Below, one piece after another: positions 25,018 to 36,615 of a stretch of 64,000 bases of DNA; within the stretch, counting starts at the first letter, position 1; each line of letters opens with the position of its first letter. The notes beneath the pieces were generated by a model. It saw only the letters and a list, made by a program, of their open reading frames with translations, was not told the origin of the DNA and ran no database searches. The stretch lies in NCBI GenBank assembly GCA_002794735.1, contig NBAZ01000011.1, positions 682,001 to 746,000 of the forward strand, read 5' to 3'. This DNA is from Pyrrhoderma lamaoense. Taxonomy: Eukaryota > Basidiomycota > Agaricomycetes > Hymenochaetales > Hymenochaetaceae. The translations under genes were made by a program, and so were the position numbers.

Positions 25018-25990
25018 TCATCTTGACCATGAACAGGTACGTGAGCCGTGGTATATCACATCCCACTCATCGTACCTGCCACTCGCAACATAACTAACAT
25101 TCTCCGCTGTTAGTAAGACATGACCATCCTTTAGATTCTCCTGGAAGTCCACGGGAATAAATGCTAGTACTATGTATAAAATGTGGTGGAATTCAACCTT
25201 CCCATAACTTACAGCTCTGTCGATGCGCTTACTTACGAATCTCTTGCCGTTTGGCATGCGTTTGATTGGCTATATAGCGCAGATGTTCCCGTAAATGTTT
25301 ATGTACTACTCCATCAAATTCGCGTCCTGGATGACAAAACGCGTTCCAGACCCAGCGACGATGACCTGATCATCATTGAAAAATGCGCCGCTAGCTATTG
25401 TTCCTACATCGCTCGCGAGTATTGTTGGTACTTTTACCGTACATCCCACATTGTCTCGTTTCTCGAACATGCTTGTCACAAAATGCGTCCGGTCAATTGA
25501 GAAGGACAGATCTTTAAAATCATCTTCAGTACTGTTTTCAAAGGTCTGAGCAGTTTGCTTCGTGTCTAGATCCCATGTGTGAATGTTATTGAATGCTGTA
25601 TTTTTCTTGTCGGCAATCGTTCCTGCTGTAGAAACGTGTTTTCCATGTGGATAGATTCGCAGAACATCTGCAGGTGGGTATACGAAAGGACGCTAGGCAC
25701 TAGTACATGAGCGAATGTTTCCTCAAATTCAGGCGAGAAAGTATCCAAATAGCGTATGTCGCTTACGGTTCCTAATAACAAATGATCAACAGTATGTGTG
25801 CTGTAAAAGTGTAGCAACAGTCAGGTCTTCACGTGAAGAAAGAAATACATTTCTGCTCACAAGCGTTGTTCACCAGTTTCGGCGTCATAGAAGTGGGCAG
25901 CCCTATAGCAGGCGACGGCAAGGAAGTCTTTTAATCGTTTGAGAACTGCGTGCTTCCGATGGGAAATTTATAGCATCCAACAATTGTGAT
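25018..25990 (-). pseudogene. WD40-like gene or remnant (W1)
   Basis: On the minus strand, one frame reads as WD40-type propeller blades: DFLAVACYRAAHFYDAETGE near 25930, then YPHGKHVSTAGTIADKKN, NNIHTWDLDTKQTAQTFE, SIDRTHFVTSMFEKRDNVGC and FNDDQVIVAGSGTRFVIQD, to a stop at 25306. Splice-like GT..AG pairs could carry it on to a C-terminal piece at 25257-25018. No N-terminal F-box or start is found, so it is partial or decayed. It lies tail to tail with F2. Fragments of the same gene recur at 29380-29510 and 33599-33735. The family is named from motif style only. Confidence 0.5.
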
Positions 25991-26340
25991 GATCTATACG
26001 CAATTTTCGTACTATTCTCACGATTTATGCTTTATGACATGTTTAAGAACGATGTTCCCTCGACGGCATGTATACAAATCAATTATAGCGAACCAAACCT
26101 GACCCTCACACTTCGATTAGCTAGTAGATCCACAAGACTATTCACAATAGAACGCTCATTGGGATCTTTCTTCCAACACAGTTGACACACAGTCCAAGGC
26201 AAAAGTCTTGTATCCTGATCTGATTGCCGGAGTGATCCGTAAACTTGGGAAGACGAGTCAGACGCTTGCTTGGTTGTTTTCCGCTCTCACCCTTATTCAA
26301 GTCTACAATACAACTAACCTCTCATACGACACGCGATTCA

Positions 26341-28692
26341 ATGGAACTTTACGCTTCAAGGATTCACATATCGAGTCTTCCTCGGGATATTTACTTTATT
26401 ATCTGGCAAATAATGGCTCTTAAAGACATCATCAGTCTTCGGCAGGTGAATGATAAGCCATATCTTATTGTTCTTTTCATACTAAAATACGTAGACAAAC
26501 AAAACATTCAATAGTATCATTTCCTCTGATAAACGACTTTGGGTACATATCCTTGAAAGAGAGGTGAAAGCAAACTCAATATGTTTACCATCTCTTCTAC
26601 GCTCAGTGGAAGAATCAACTGCAGAAGATATCGAGTCTTGGATCAAACATGCTTTAATTCTTGAGAAATGTCACAACATGCCCAATCATAAACTATCTGT
26701 TAGATACCTTGAGACCAGACAGAGAGTAACATGGGTGAAACTAATTCGAGGAACATGGTTCTTGGTCGCATCCTCTGATATGGAATCAAGTAGCATAGTT
26801 CTCTGGGATCTCAGAGGGAACCAGAATCGACCCGCCTCCGAGTATCATCTCCCTGGACCTGTTGTTGATGGAGTGTTGGACGATGGTGGAGAGTATATTC
26901 GATTCGCAATCACCGTTGGTACATGCTCAATGTATATCTCAATTCTCGAGATAGGCATCTATGATGGAACACCAATAATCAGTGAGCTATCTCGTGTGCA
27001 GAATGCGTCGCATGTAAGACTGTTTAAAGGATCTCTTGTTGGATTCGCTTCGAAGTGTGGAGATGACACATATGCTTATGTTGCAAAATGGGATGAAGAG
27101 AAGGAGTACAGGTTATTCAGTCCTCCTAACTTACCTTTCTCTCCTTTACCACAAGTATGTTATTGATTTTTAGATATGAGTTGTTACTAAACTCCCCACT
27201 TAGGGTGTCCCGATGCTCATGGTACATTGGGATGGATACATCATATCATGCTATGGCAACGGTATCAAGCTACACGTCTTGCCTGAGAGTGACAATGAAT
27301 TAGCTGATGCGAAGGAAATTGATTTTGTGCAGATGCCCGCTGCTGATTATCTTCCTGATGGTGCAGTTCTTCTTGACATGCAAAGTCCTGCAGATAATGA
27401 GCTTTCACTATTGGTTATGGTACACGAGAGCAGTGTTGTCCTCTGGAGGATCACATGCAATCCGCTTGGAAAAGGATCTAAGCTAAAAATTTCAAAACAA
27501 TCACAAAAAGGCCCTCGTAAAAGAGATTATCGTACGGTAGTCAGGTACTGTGTGGGAACAACTAAGAAACGACTGTTTCACATTGTCATGCCTGCTACAC
27601 AATTAGCATTCATGATGACACTATATACGGTGCCTATCTGTGCTTCAGCTAGTACAATAGACAAATATTGTATTTACAAGCCACGTGTCTCTCTCTCTAG
27701 GATAGGCCTTCCCCTCCCAGCCCTTTACACTACAGTAGACTATGATGATGGCTTGGGTATCTTGGCAATAGGTACAAGCACTGGAGATTTGTGTATCGGA
27801 TCATTTCTCCAGCATAACGTTCTGACCGACAATAGTATCAATACGAACCTTCCTTCTACCTCATCCTCATACCAGACGAAAAGGTTATCAGAGGTAAGAT
27901 TACTCTCTTACTCTTATATTCCTGGATCTAAAACAATTTCAGTCTCAATTAGAGCAAGACATTCCAATGTTCTACAGAGTAGTCGAGGAACTCACTGATC
28001 CTGACGGAGAGTATGAAGACTTTATCTATGAACTCACTCAAGGGTGGTATGGTGATTCTATAGTTGATGATCTTCCGGGCTGGTCCAATAATTGGCTCAA
28101 ATTCCGGCACGTCTTGGAGTGGATTCAACCTTATCCTCGATTTAGTGTTTTCGACGAAAGGTTGCGCTCTGGAGCTTATATTTCCTCTACTTTCCGACGC
28201 CTCCTTCATGCAATTGGGGATATTACTCCTATTATATACAGAGTATCCTGTCAGGCACAAGTTGTATTCCGTATAGGCCAGCGTATGTATATCTGCAAGA
28301 TCTGGGATGAAGAACCCGCGGTTAAGGATTTCGAGCTTGAATTTGATGATCAAGATTATACCTTCGGTGTTCTTCCATTTACCTATGATGAATTTCAGAA
28401 AAATCCACACATCTTCCTACACGCCTCATCGGACTGGAATACGGTGAGCAACCTGAACGAGTTTCGTGGATTGTTTACAACGAACGTCAGCAAGTCCTAC
28501 TAGGTGAGTAACATAGATTGCGTGTATTTTGCTAGAAACGATTGTCAGCTACATCTACAAGGAATGTACTATGATATGTGTGATGGCTGGCTTGAAAGGA
28601 CAGCTGGATACGTAAAGAACATTTCTGAGAGGGCCTGGTCTGATGAAAAATGGGATGAATGTTGGGTTTCATATCATCGGCGCTACGTTTAG
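26341..28692 (+). pseudogene. F3: F-box/WD40-like protein with disrupted C-terminus
   Basis: Exons 26341-26445, 26495-27154, 27204-27893 and 27943 onwards. Exons 1-3 are intact: F-box RIHISSLPRDIYFIIWQIMAL then KDIISLRQ, followed by the WD40-like body. In exon 4 the reading follows the family to NLNEF at about 28463, then one base is missing and an insertion of roughly 80 bp (28455-28540) that partly repeats the next segment (aacga.tgtcagc) adds stops. The original frame resumes at DCQLHLQGMYYD and ends at 28690-28692. The product is probably truncated by about 80 residues. Unlike F1, F2 and F4 there is no D gene upstream; the WD40 remnant W1 lies there instead. Exon 2 is identical to F2. Confidence 0.8.
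26488..27180 (+). repeat. 693-bp block identical to 21951-22643
   Basis: Partner of the F2 block, offset by exactly 4537 bp. See the F2 entry for the edges. It covers exon 2 and parts of the introns on either side. Confidence 0.85.
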
Positions 28693-29520
28693 CTGACGGT
28701 TATAGTTTATTATGCAGGAATAATCCAGAGGTGTACGTGTACAATGGTATCATAATTATTCATAGCTGATGCATATATAAACAATAACTCGTAGTTGCAC
28801 AGCTCATATATACTTGCAAGACCAGTCAAGTTATTGGGTATCGTGAGGATGAGGATTGTGTTTAAGAAATTCTGGATGAAATACTTGTACATACGTGTTA
28901 TTCCGTTTACTTATGTCCAGTTACCTTCGCACCTACTTGTACATCTACCGCAATGAATTTACCATTCACTCATTAAGGCTTAAAACTACTTACAGGTTTT
29001 CCTCAGGCATAGTGACTTTATGATGTCTAGTAGGACGTGTAACCTCGAATCCGATGAAATCTGGACAAATTCGACTTTCTCATGTGATACAAAGATGATA
29101 TTTCTAAATTAGGGATAAAAATCACAGAAAATATGAGCACAATCTTACGAATATTATTCAGTATAACTCCAATAAAGGTAGGTAACTCCATGATAATCAT
29201 GCCAACTATCACAATGACTATTATATAATATACATCCCGAACGCAAGGGTAGCACCGCAGAGAAGCTTTCTATGTCATAGCAGCGTCACTTGGTCGGTCG
29301 TGACAAAGTCGTGAAACATGCACAACTTCGCATCACTATATCTTCGCATACCATAAATATATCATCTGAAGGGCTCACGTCTTATACATATATCATTTTG
29401 CCGCCCATCTCGATCATGAACAGATTTCTCCAGTGCACGAGTCGTGGTACAATGACATCTCGCTCATCGTACTCACCACTCATAACTGACATCACCGCTA
29501 ACAGCAAGACATGATGCAAG
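28693..29520 (+). repeat. Duplicated 3' flank of F3, with WD40 remnant
   Basis: Second copy of the flank that follows F2. Its last part (about 29380-29510) matches the 3' end of W1 on the minus strand, so the copied unit was F gene plus convergent WD40 gene; here only the WD40 tail survives. Confidence 0.65.
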
Positions 29521-30686
29521 AAGATTAAGTCCTTATCTAATAAGTATCTATTAAGTATATGCTATAAACTCGCTATATATAGGAAGGTCAAGGTCAAGTA
29601 AAAATATGGTATATGGTACATCTAACATGTGCTAAAAACTAGATTGATCAGTACCGCTAATGTCGATTTGGATCACGATAACAGTCGATCGTATACCCAA
29701 ATACCTTCACCGTTATTACATTTCTCTTCAAGCTCAGTGAGACTGATTTTTCTTGTGGCTACTATCGGATCTCCAAAAGTGAGCCTTGCCGATGCTGAAT
29801 AATGCTTTACTATTATGAGAACATCTGACGATTCTCGTCTGATTTCCCGAATAGTACAATATGAAGGTGTTTGAGTATACAACACTGGCTCAAAATCTGA
29901 AGTATACAAACAATACTAAGATTTGGTCCCAATTTGGAGTCAGACTGCTTCTGATCCTCTGTGTCTCCTTTCTCACAGCTCCAACTTGTATTTGCACATA
30001 CAAGTCTGGTACTGTAGTATATATAGGGTTACTGGGAGACCATATGAGATCATCTACTTGGAAAACTTGAGATAGGCCGAATCTCTCAGCATTTCTCGAA
30101 CTTATAGAGATTGGAACCTAGACATACTCCTAACTATATAGTCATCTCCCGAGGTTTCGATATCCATCTCATCGGTAATATTGCAAATCAAACAATTAAG
30201 GGAAGTAACTTAGTAAGTGTGTATTGTTTGCCCGTTGTAGCTTAATATTCGCTTCTATCGATGCTAGCGGTAACTTCAGTGACATTCTCTAGATCATTAA
30301 GTGACTAACACATCCTTATATAGCAGCTATACTTACCTTCTCATTGCATTTGATTACTGTAGTAAGGACAACTAAATTACAATCACACTGTAGTATATCT
30401 AGGAGTAAAATTATCATCATAAATGTACTTGATACGTGAAATAATTTTTTCCGTGTGTACATGTATTTACATCTATCGATACTGTTTCGTGGGACCCTGT
30501 GCGCGTGTACATGTGCAAATTGCCGAAAACTGCAGCATCATGCTGAATCTGGAACCGACGTGAACTCAGAACTGACTCAACTATCTCAATTAATGCTACC
30601 CATATGTATCTGTCTCCCGCATCACTGCATTTAATTCGTCTGCTACCCCTTAAGCTATTCGTATGTAAAGAAGAAAACTACCACAG
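29521..30686. other. Upstream region of F5, with a possible gene fragment
   Basis: No D gene is found ahead of F5. On the minus strand 29909-29673 an open frame of 78 codons reads somewhat like the C2-type domain at the start of some Agaricomycete proteins (FGDPIVATRKISLTELEEK). This is weak, and I do not call a gene. The remainder shows nothing I can support. Confidence 0.35.
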
Positions 30687-32971
30687 ATGCACATAACCCT
30701 CCTCCCGTGGGATGTCCATTCTCAAATATGGAGATTGTTGGACCTAGGAGATATAATTCAATTCCGTCAAGTATGTATTTGCAACTTTTAGTATCTGTGG
30801 GGGTACTCATCGATACAGACGAATACTACATTTTTTGAGGCAATCAATTATGATAAGCAGCTCTGGGCTCATATATTTGAGAAGGAAGTGAAAGCAAAGT
30901 CCCTATGCGTGCCAAGTAGTATCTGTTCTTTGGATAATGCAAGTGCAAAAGATATCGAATCGTTAGTGAAGCACGCAGTATTACTCGAAAAGAACTACAA
31001 CTTGCCAAACTACAAGCTATCAGTGCGAGAACTCAGAAACAGGAGGGCAGTAACATGGGTGAAGCTGATCAGGGGAGCGTGGTGTCTGGCTGCATCATCC
31101 GACACAGAATCGAGTAGCTTACTTCTATGGGATCTCTCAGATGATCAAGCATATCATACTGCTGAATACAGTCTTCCTGGACCCGTCATTGATGGAATAC
31201 TCGATGATAGTGGAGAGTACATCCGTTGTGCCGTCACTGTTGGTACATGCTCAATGTATATCTCAATTCTCGAGATAGGCATTCTTAATCAGAAACCTAT
31301 CATTCGTGAATTATCCCGTGTGCAAGGAGCTTCACATGTGCGGCTACTCAAAGGACCACTTGTTGGATTTGCAACGAAGAATGGGGACGATACATATCCG
31401 TTTGTTGCTAAATGGGGTCAACAGCAGGAATACAGGCTATTCAGTCATTCCACACTCTCTTTCTCTCCATTACCACAGGTATGTATATTTGGTTTCTTTC
31501 TCTAATAAACACTAAATACCAGCCAGGATCCTTCGATATTTATGGTACATTGGGATGGTTTTATTGTATCATTCCATGGAAGTGGTGTCAAGCTACACGT
31601 CTTACCCAAGGGTGACTGTTCAGCAGATGCGGAACAGCTTGCATTTGTCAGTCTGCCTAAGAAATGCTGTCTTCACCTCGCAGTAGTTGTAGGCAGACAA
31701 AATCCTGCACCCAACCAACTATCTCTATTAATTGCGATACAGTACACAGGGTCTCAAATCGGTTACTCGACCATCACTTGCACTCCGCTTGAAGAAACCA
31801 AACTGACAATATCTGAACCATCCTGTGACGGATCCAATAGGGATGATTACATATTTATGCCGATTGCCAGGTATTGTGCTGGAACAACAGGGAGAAGGTT
31901 ATTTCGTACGGTTTTGCCGAACAATGGGAGAGCATTCATACCAAGGTTTCTCACATCCTCCACCAACATTCCCGCCGATTGTAGCCCTATTGTCCCCTTT
32001 TCGAGGGATGGGCTCCCATTTCCGAATCTTATATCGGGACTGGATTTCGATGATGGATGGGGTCTGATAGCTATGGGTTTGATCACAGGAGAGCTTTGCA
32101 TCGGGTCATTTTTCCAGGGCGACATCTTGACTAATGACTCTACTTATACACGCCTTCCGTCTATCTGTATCTCACAATATGAGATGGGTAGCTTGTCTGA
32201 GGTAACGTTCTTTTTGTAAGGTTCACGTTTATTCTCCATCTGAAGCATTTCTAGTGTCAACGTAAACAAGATATACCGTTATTCTACAAGGTTTTTGACA
32301 ATTGTTCTAGCCCTATTCACCCAGATATTATCTCCGAACTAACTCGAGGCTGGTCTCATCCTTCTCAGTACCAGCTCCAGGAAATCCCGGGTTGGTCAAA
32401 TAACTGGATCAAATTCGAATATCTACGAGATTGGATCCATCCATATCCACGATGGGGTGTTGTTGATAAAAGGGTTATATCTGATATATGCACCGTGTTG
32501 ACTTTCCGGGACGACCTTGAGACTGTTGGAGAGATATATCCTGTCCTATATAATGGGTCATACCAAACTCAGGTTGTATTCCGCATAGGACAGCGCATGT
32601 ATATTTGCAAGACTGTTATCGAGGGTCGTGAGGATGAAGATGAAATATGGGAAGTTCTGGACAAGGGATACACGCTTGGTGTTCTGCCGTTCACCTATGA
32701 TCAATTTCTACGGCATCCTGGTATCCTTTTATCCTCCGCAATGGATTGGGGTATAATTGATAATCTTGGCAAACAAATAGGAACGTACTGGTTCTTCTAC
32801 CAACTACAACTCTCGACAAGATATTATCTGCTACGTGACTATATGCGCGATATCAGCCACATGGATATCAGTGATAAATCTCTTTTAAAGTGGTCAGACA
32901 AAGAATGGTCAGAGCTCTGGACTAAGTGTGTGGAACGCAGAGTCAAGAAACAGTTAACTGGAGAAGCATGA
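30687..32971 (+). CDS. F5: intact F-box/WD40-like protein
   Basis: The only complete F copy. Exons 30687-30770, 30819-31478, 31527-32201 and 32255-32971 are all in phase and give 711 aa. The F-box is residues 3-28 (LPWDVHSQIWRLLDLGDIIQ), the Skp1-binding end of an SCF ubiquitin-ligase adaptor. The body resembles WD40-type blades: VTWVKLIRGAWCLAASSD, SLLLWDLSD, GEYIRCAVTV, MVHWDGFIVSFHGSGVKLHV, GLIAMGLITGELCIGSF, TQVVFRIGQRMYICK. Such a body usually selects the target for ubiquitination. Exon 2 is 660 nt, exactly as in F2, F3 and F4, so the exon plan is conserved. It is the most diverged copy. It has a standard start (ATG at 30687) and no D partner. The target is unknown. Confidence 0.85.
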
Positions 32972-33598
32972 TCCACATCTCTATGCCACTCGATTTGGGT
33001 TAATCCCTCTCATATCTGATAATCTTTATATATCATGCAGTTGAGAAAAGGGTTCTTCAAAAATTTTCAGGTTGAGAAACTGTTTTAATTATAACTGTAG
33101 TCTATGTTTCCGACACACATCTATCTCCGTAATCTTGTCATTTCCTGCAAGTACAGTGTGTGAATTCACAGTATAAGTTTAAGTGGGAGACAGACTATAC
33201 TTGCGTACGGCGCACTACTTGATAGTAGTTTAGCAATATTGTGAAGGTCTTGCTTTACCTTTATCAGAAATAAATGGCAATATACTTTGGTTCTAACCCA
33301 GATTGCATGCTATGATAAGCCCAATTGATAGCTCATGTGTTTCACTATTCCGGATCATCTAGACTAGTGTGTAGATACGTGTACTAGGATGACAATCAAG
33401 CCCCTCTTTACCCATCCTAGTACTCTAAAGGGTAAGGGATAATATATCTTAAGATAATCAACTATAGAGTATCGATGGAATAAAATTTTCTTTCGTTAGA
33501 AAAACGGGTCGATCAGTTGAGCTATCGTGTTTTATTTTTCTACTTTCACGGCCCCTTGATAACTGACGGCAATAGTAATCTTATGAAATCATATACAA
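32972..33598. other. Intergenic, no supported gene
   Basis: 3' flank of F5. It is AT-rich and I see no coding sequence and no copy of the F2/F3 flank. Confidence 0.45.
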
Positions 33599-33735
33599 GT
33601 GGATATACGAAAAGACGCCAGGCACTAATACATATGCGAATGTTTCCGCAAACTCAAGCGAGAAAGTATCTAAAAAGCATATGGCGCTTATAGTTCCGAG
33701 CGTCCTTTCGTATACCCACCTGTACATGAATGCTT
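33599..33735 (-). repeat. WD40-gene fragment with 20-bp inverted ends
   Basis: The interior matches the W1 exon (minus-strand reading FLDTFSLEFAETFAYVLVP against YLDTFSPEFEETFAHVLVP in W1). Arms at 33599-33618 (gtggatatacgaaaagacgc) and 33700-33719 (gcgtcctttcgtatacccac) are reverse complements at 18 of 20 positions. The right arm equals the reverse complement of 25676-25695 inside W1. This looks like an inverted partial duplication. Confidence 0.6.
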
Positions 33736-34000
33736 CCCCAACGGCGACTTTTAGAGATTGGTTTAATTAACGATGTACCACAAGGCAATACTGTCAAATT
33801 GAGTGAGCACCCGGTTTTTGGAAAGCGTTTTTTTACACAGCTATGAATTAGAACACTTTTCATATGGGTTCTTTGTATTTTATATGGTTGATTGCTGACC
33901 AGATTTATCTGAACATATTTTTGTGCCGTTATGTACTCGTCGCTTGGATGGTTACGTGTATCAGTTTGAGGACATTTTTCTTTGGCTCGGGTTTGATACA

Positions 34001-34062
34001 TACAAAAAGACGCCAGGAACCATCTCTATGTGCTAACGTACCGCGTCTGGCGTCCTTTTGTA
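34001..34062. repeat. Short inverted repeat (hairpin)
   Basis: Arms tacaaaaagacgccag (34001-34016) and ctggcgtccttttgta (34047-34062) pair at 15 of 16 positions across a 30-nt loop. The arm sequence is related to the inverted ends at 33.6 kb. Confidence 0.6.
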
Positions 34063-34189
34063 GCCAGATAGCTGATTACCTTGGAGATGTGAGAAAAAGT
34101 TCGCCGTGGTATACTACTTTTTTCTCGGTACCAGCATAAGTATCTCTCTGACACTGACAATAAGACTCCGATTCACAGAATGCTTACAT

Positions 34190-34865
34190 TTTTCCTGCTT
34201 TGAGGGTAATCAGTAATGATAATATTACGAGCAGCCGATCAGATTTTTCCTACGATGGTAATGAATTCGAAAAGGTCTTACTTGATTGGATCAAATTTGA
34301 ATATCTACAAGACTGGATTCAACCATATCCACGATGAGGTGTCGTTGATGAAAGAGTTAGCAAATGTGTATGTGCCGTGTTGACCTACCGAGACGACCTT
34401 GAGACTGTTGGAGAGTAGATCCTGTCCTATATAGTGAATCCTACCAAACTCAGGTTGCATTTCGCATAGGACGGTGCATGTATATCTGTAAAGTTGCTAT
34501 CGAGGATCGTGACGATGAGGATGAAATATGGGAAGATCTGAATAAAGGATACACACATGGTGTTCTACCGTTTACTTACGAACAATTTCTACGGCGTCCC
34601 CGTATCTTTCTATCCTCTGTAATGGACTGGGATATATCGAATAATCTCGCCACTTAAGTGGAACGTACTGGCTCTTTTATCAACTACAACTCTCGACTAC
34701 AACTCTCGACAAGATATTACTTCATGTGTGACTATCTGCGCATCGTCGCTAATATAGATATATGCGATATTTCTCCATCAAATTGGTCTGACGAGAAATG
34801 GGAAGAGCTTTGGACCAAGTGTTTGCACCGTTTGGTCAAGAAAGAGTTAAGTGAAGAAACATGGT
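34190..34865 (+). pseudogene. F6: remnant of F exon 4
   Basis: Traceable by similarity to F5 exon 4: IKFEYLQDWIQPYP, then a TGA where F5 has Trp, RDDLETVGE followed by TAG, TQVAFRIG, MYICKVAIED, GVLPFTYEQFL, and a tail WSDEKWEELWTKCLHRLVKK. It has several stops and shifts and a 13-bp tandem repeat (actacaactctcg twice, near 34682). No exons 1-3 are found, so this is a truncated dead copy. Confidence 0.8.
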
Positions 34866-35014
34866 CTGTACCCCTACGCCTCTTAGTATCTGGAAAAATT
34901 TCACTGATGTATTGTACTACATCATATACATCAATGATTCATATAAATTTTGTAGTGAGGGAGTTTGTCTCTCTTCCAATACAATTACTTGTTCATGACT
35001 GTGTGCGTGTACAT

Positions 35015-35416
35015 TGAAAACTTAACTTTGGGTCAGGGTTGGACCTTTGAGTCGTATTTAGTGGCGAGGATGTGGGGTTCAGAGTCTGCCTACACCAGAC
35101 ACGATGCTCAAGCTCAGATTTGAGGGCTAAAAAGCGACTACAGCCGGAATGCCAAGAGCTCGGCCGGACCGTAAAGTGTGATAGAGACCTTGAGGCAAGC
35201 TGAGACTTCACAGACCAGTAAAAGTAGTAGAAAGGTATAGAACAGAGCCCCAACTGAGGCTGTAGTTTGAGATTGAAGTGTATGTATTTCGGTCCTTCCG
35301 GACGACTTGCAGTACGTTCATAGCGTTACAAGCGCGTCCGGTCAGCCTAATAAAGCAGCCTAGTAGTAGATAAAGAGTTCAGGCGGCTATCAGAGAGATA
35401 CTTCGTGGGGGGGGGG
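35015..35416 (-). mobile_element. Truncated LTR-like copy
   Basis: About 80 % similar by eye to the outer part of the element at 41914-42599: same order of tgaaaact.aac, gtcgtatttagtggcgagga, gcctacaccagacac, cttcacagaccagtaaaagt and gacttgcagtacg. It stops at a run of G's, where the full copies continue into the TATA-containing half, so the 5' half of the LTR is missing. Confidence 0.65.
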
Positions 35417-36179
35417 TCCATTTACATATGATGAGCACCGGAGAAATACGTGAGTATCGGTGTGTCTTTGGCCGTCTGTTGCTTCAAATACGATTGCGAC
35501 TTTACAACATTTTGTGATAAAGGAGCCATGCTAGTTCCGATTTATATGTGTACATGTACAGTCTATACTACCAACTCTAAGGACACGTACTATGTTATAA
35601 TAGAGCCCACAATCCTCTGCATACCTTCGGAACGTGTCTTGGTGTGCCTCAAAAGTCTGATTTCATACGAACCAATATGTAGGTGCACTCAAAGAGTAAA
35701 TGGGCTCGGAGTCTCTTTGCAATCCATCCATCTATCACCAAGGATAGGGAAAAGGTTATATCTGTAAAAGACATAGCAATAGTATTAATGTGACGAAAAT
35801 GACATCAAAATAGAGTCCATCGGATCAGCTGTCGTGAAATCAAGCTAGATGAACGATGAAATCATCCGTTTTTACAAGTTACGGTAGTACTAGTATAACT
35901 CGATATGAACGCCAACTCTGATCTTCGACACTATCATAAGTACATGTATGTGTACTGTTCTAGAGAGAGATTATTTCAATGGATGGAATGCCTACTCGAA
36001 AGTTGAAAAAGCTATATATGAATACCACAAAATATCCATCGAGTATACTATTGTGACGGACAGACTCCATATCTAATAGTAAAAAGAGATCATGTCACGT
36101 TTTTATCAGAATGAATCGCTCAATATTACGGATTGTCCTGCAGTTTTGTAAAGAAGTCAATATCTACAAACTATACTAG

Positions 36180-36245
36180 CAGTTAGGACTTAGTATCTGC
36201 TGCAGACTGAGTATGGCTCGCAGAAAGTTGTATATATCAGTGTCC
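36180..36245 (-). repeat. Repeat R, copy 3
   Basis: Reverse-strand copy of the R core (acaactttctgcgagccat...cagcagatactaagtccta). It sits 370 bp beyond the 3' end of F4, mirroring R copy 2 beyond F1. Confidence 0.6.
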
Positions 36246-36615
36246 TACATTCTTCTCACTTCCTAATGACTAATTCAAGAACAGACCCGGTGGTGGAGAT
36301 AAGGGTTGTGTAAGACAACAGGGGGAAACTACATTTTATTCTTAACAAGCCTGAGAAATAGGTTGTAGATAGCGTGATGGGTGCTAAAGTTTTCGATAAT
36401 GGATAAAGAGAAAAACACTAGGCGTATATACATATATTTCATCCAGAACTTCTTAGGTATGGTCCTCACGATGATAGATAGCCTGAATGGTCTTGCAGAT
36501 GGTCGAGTTTTGTATATGTGATGTCGGTAAGTAATATTTCAAAGTGATAGCATAAAACAGATATGATAATATACACTCTCCAAGCTAAGCTTATAGCACA
36601 AAAATGCACCGTCGG

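Noticed and set aside
25183..25500. Plus-strand frame of 105 codons as a gene
   Set aside because: The minus strand of the same stretch reads as WD40-like blades, so this is its shadow.
28710..28892. Matching minus-strand 60-codon frames at 24123-24305 and 28710-28892 as a conserved small gene
   Set aside because: They agree only because the F2 and F3 flanks are duplicated; the composition is poor and they have no homologue I know.
33654..34001. Minus-strand 115-codon frame as a gene
   Set aside because: It overlaps the inverted WD40 fragment and hairpins and has no recognisable domain.
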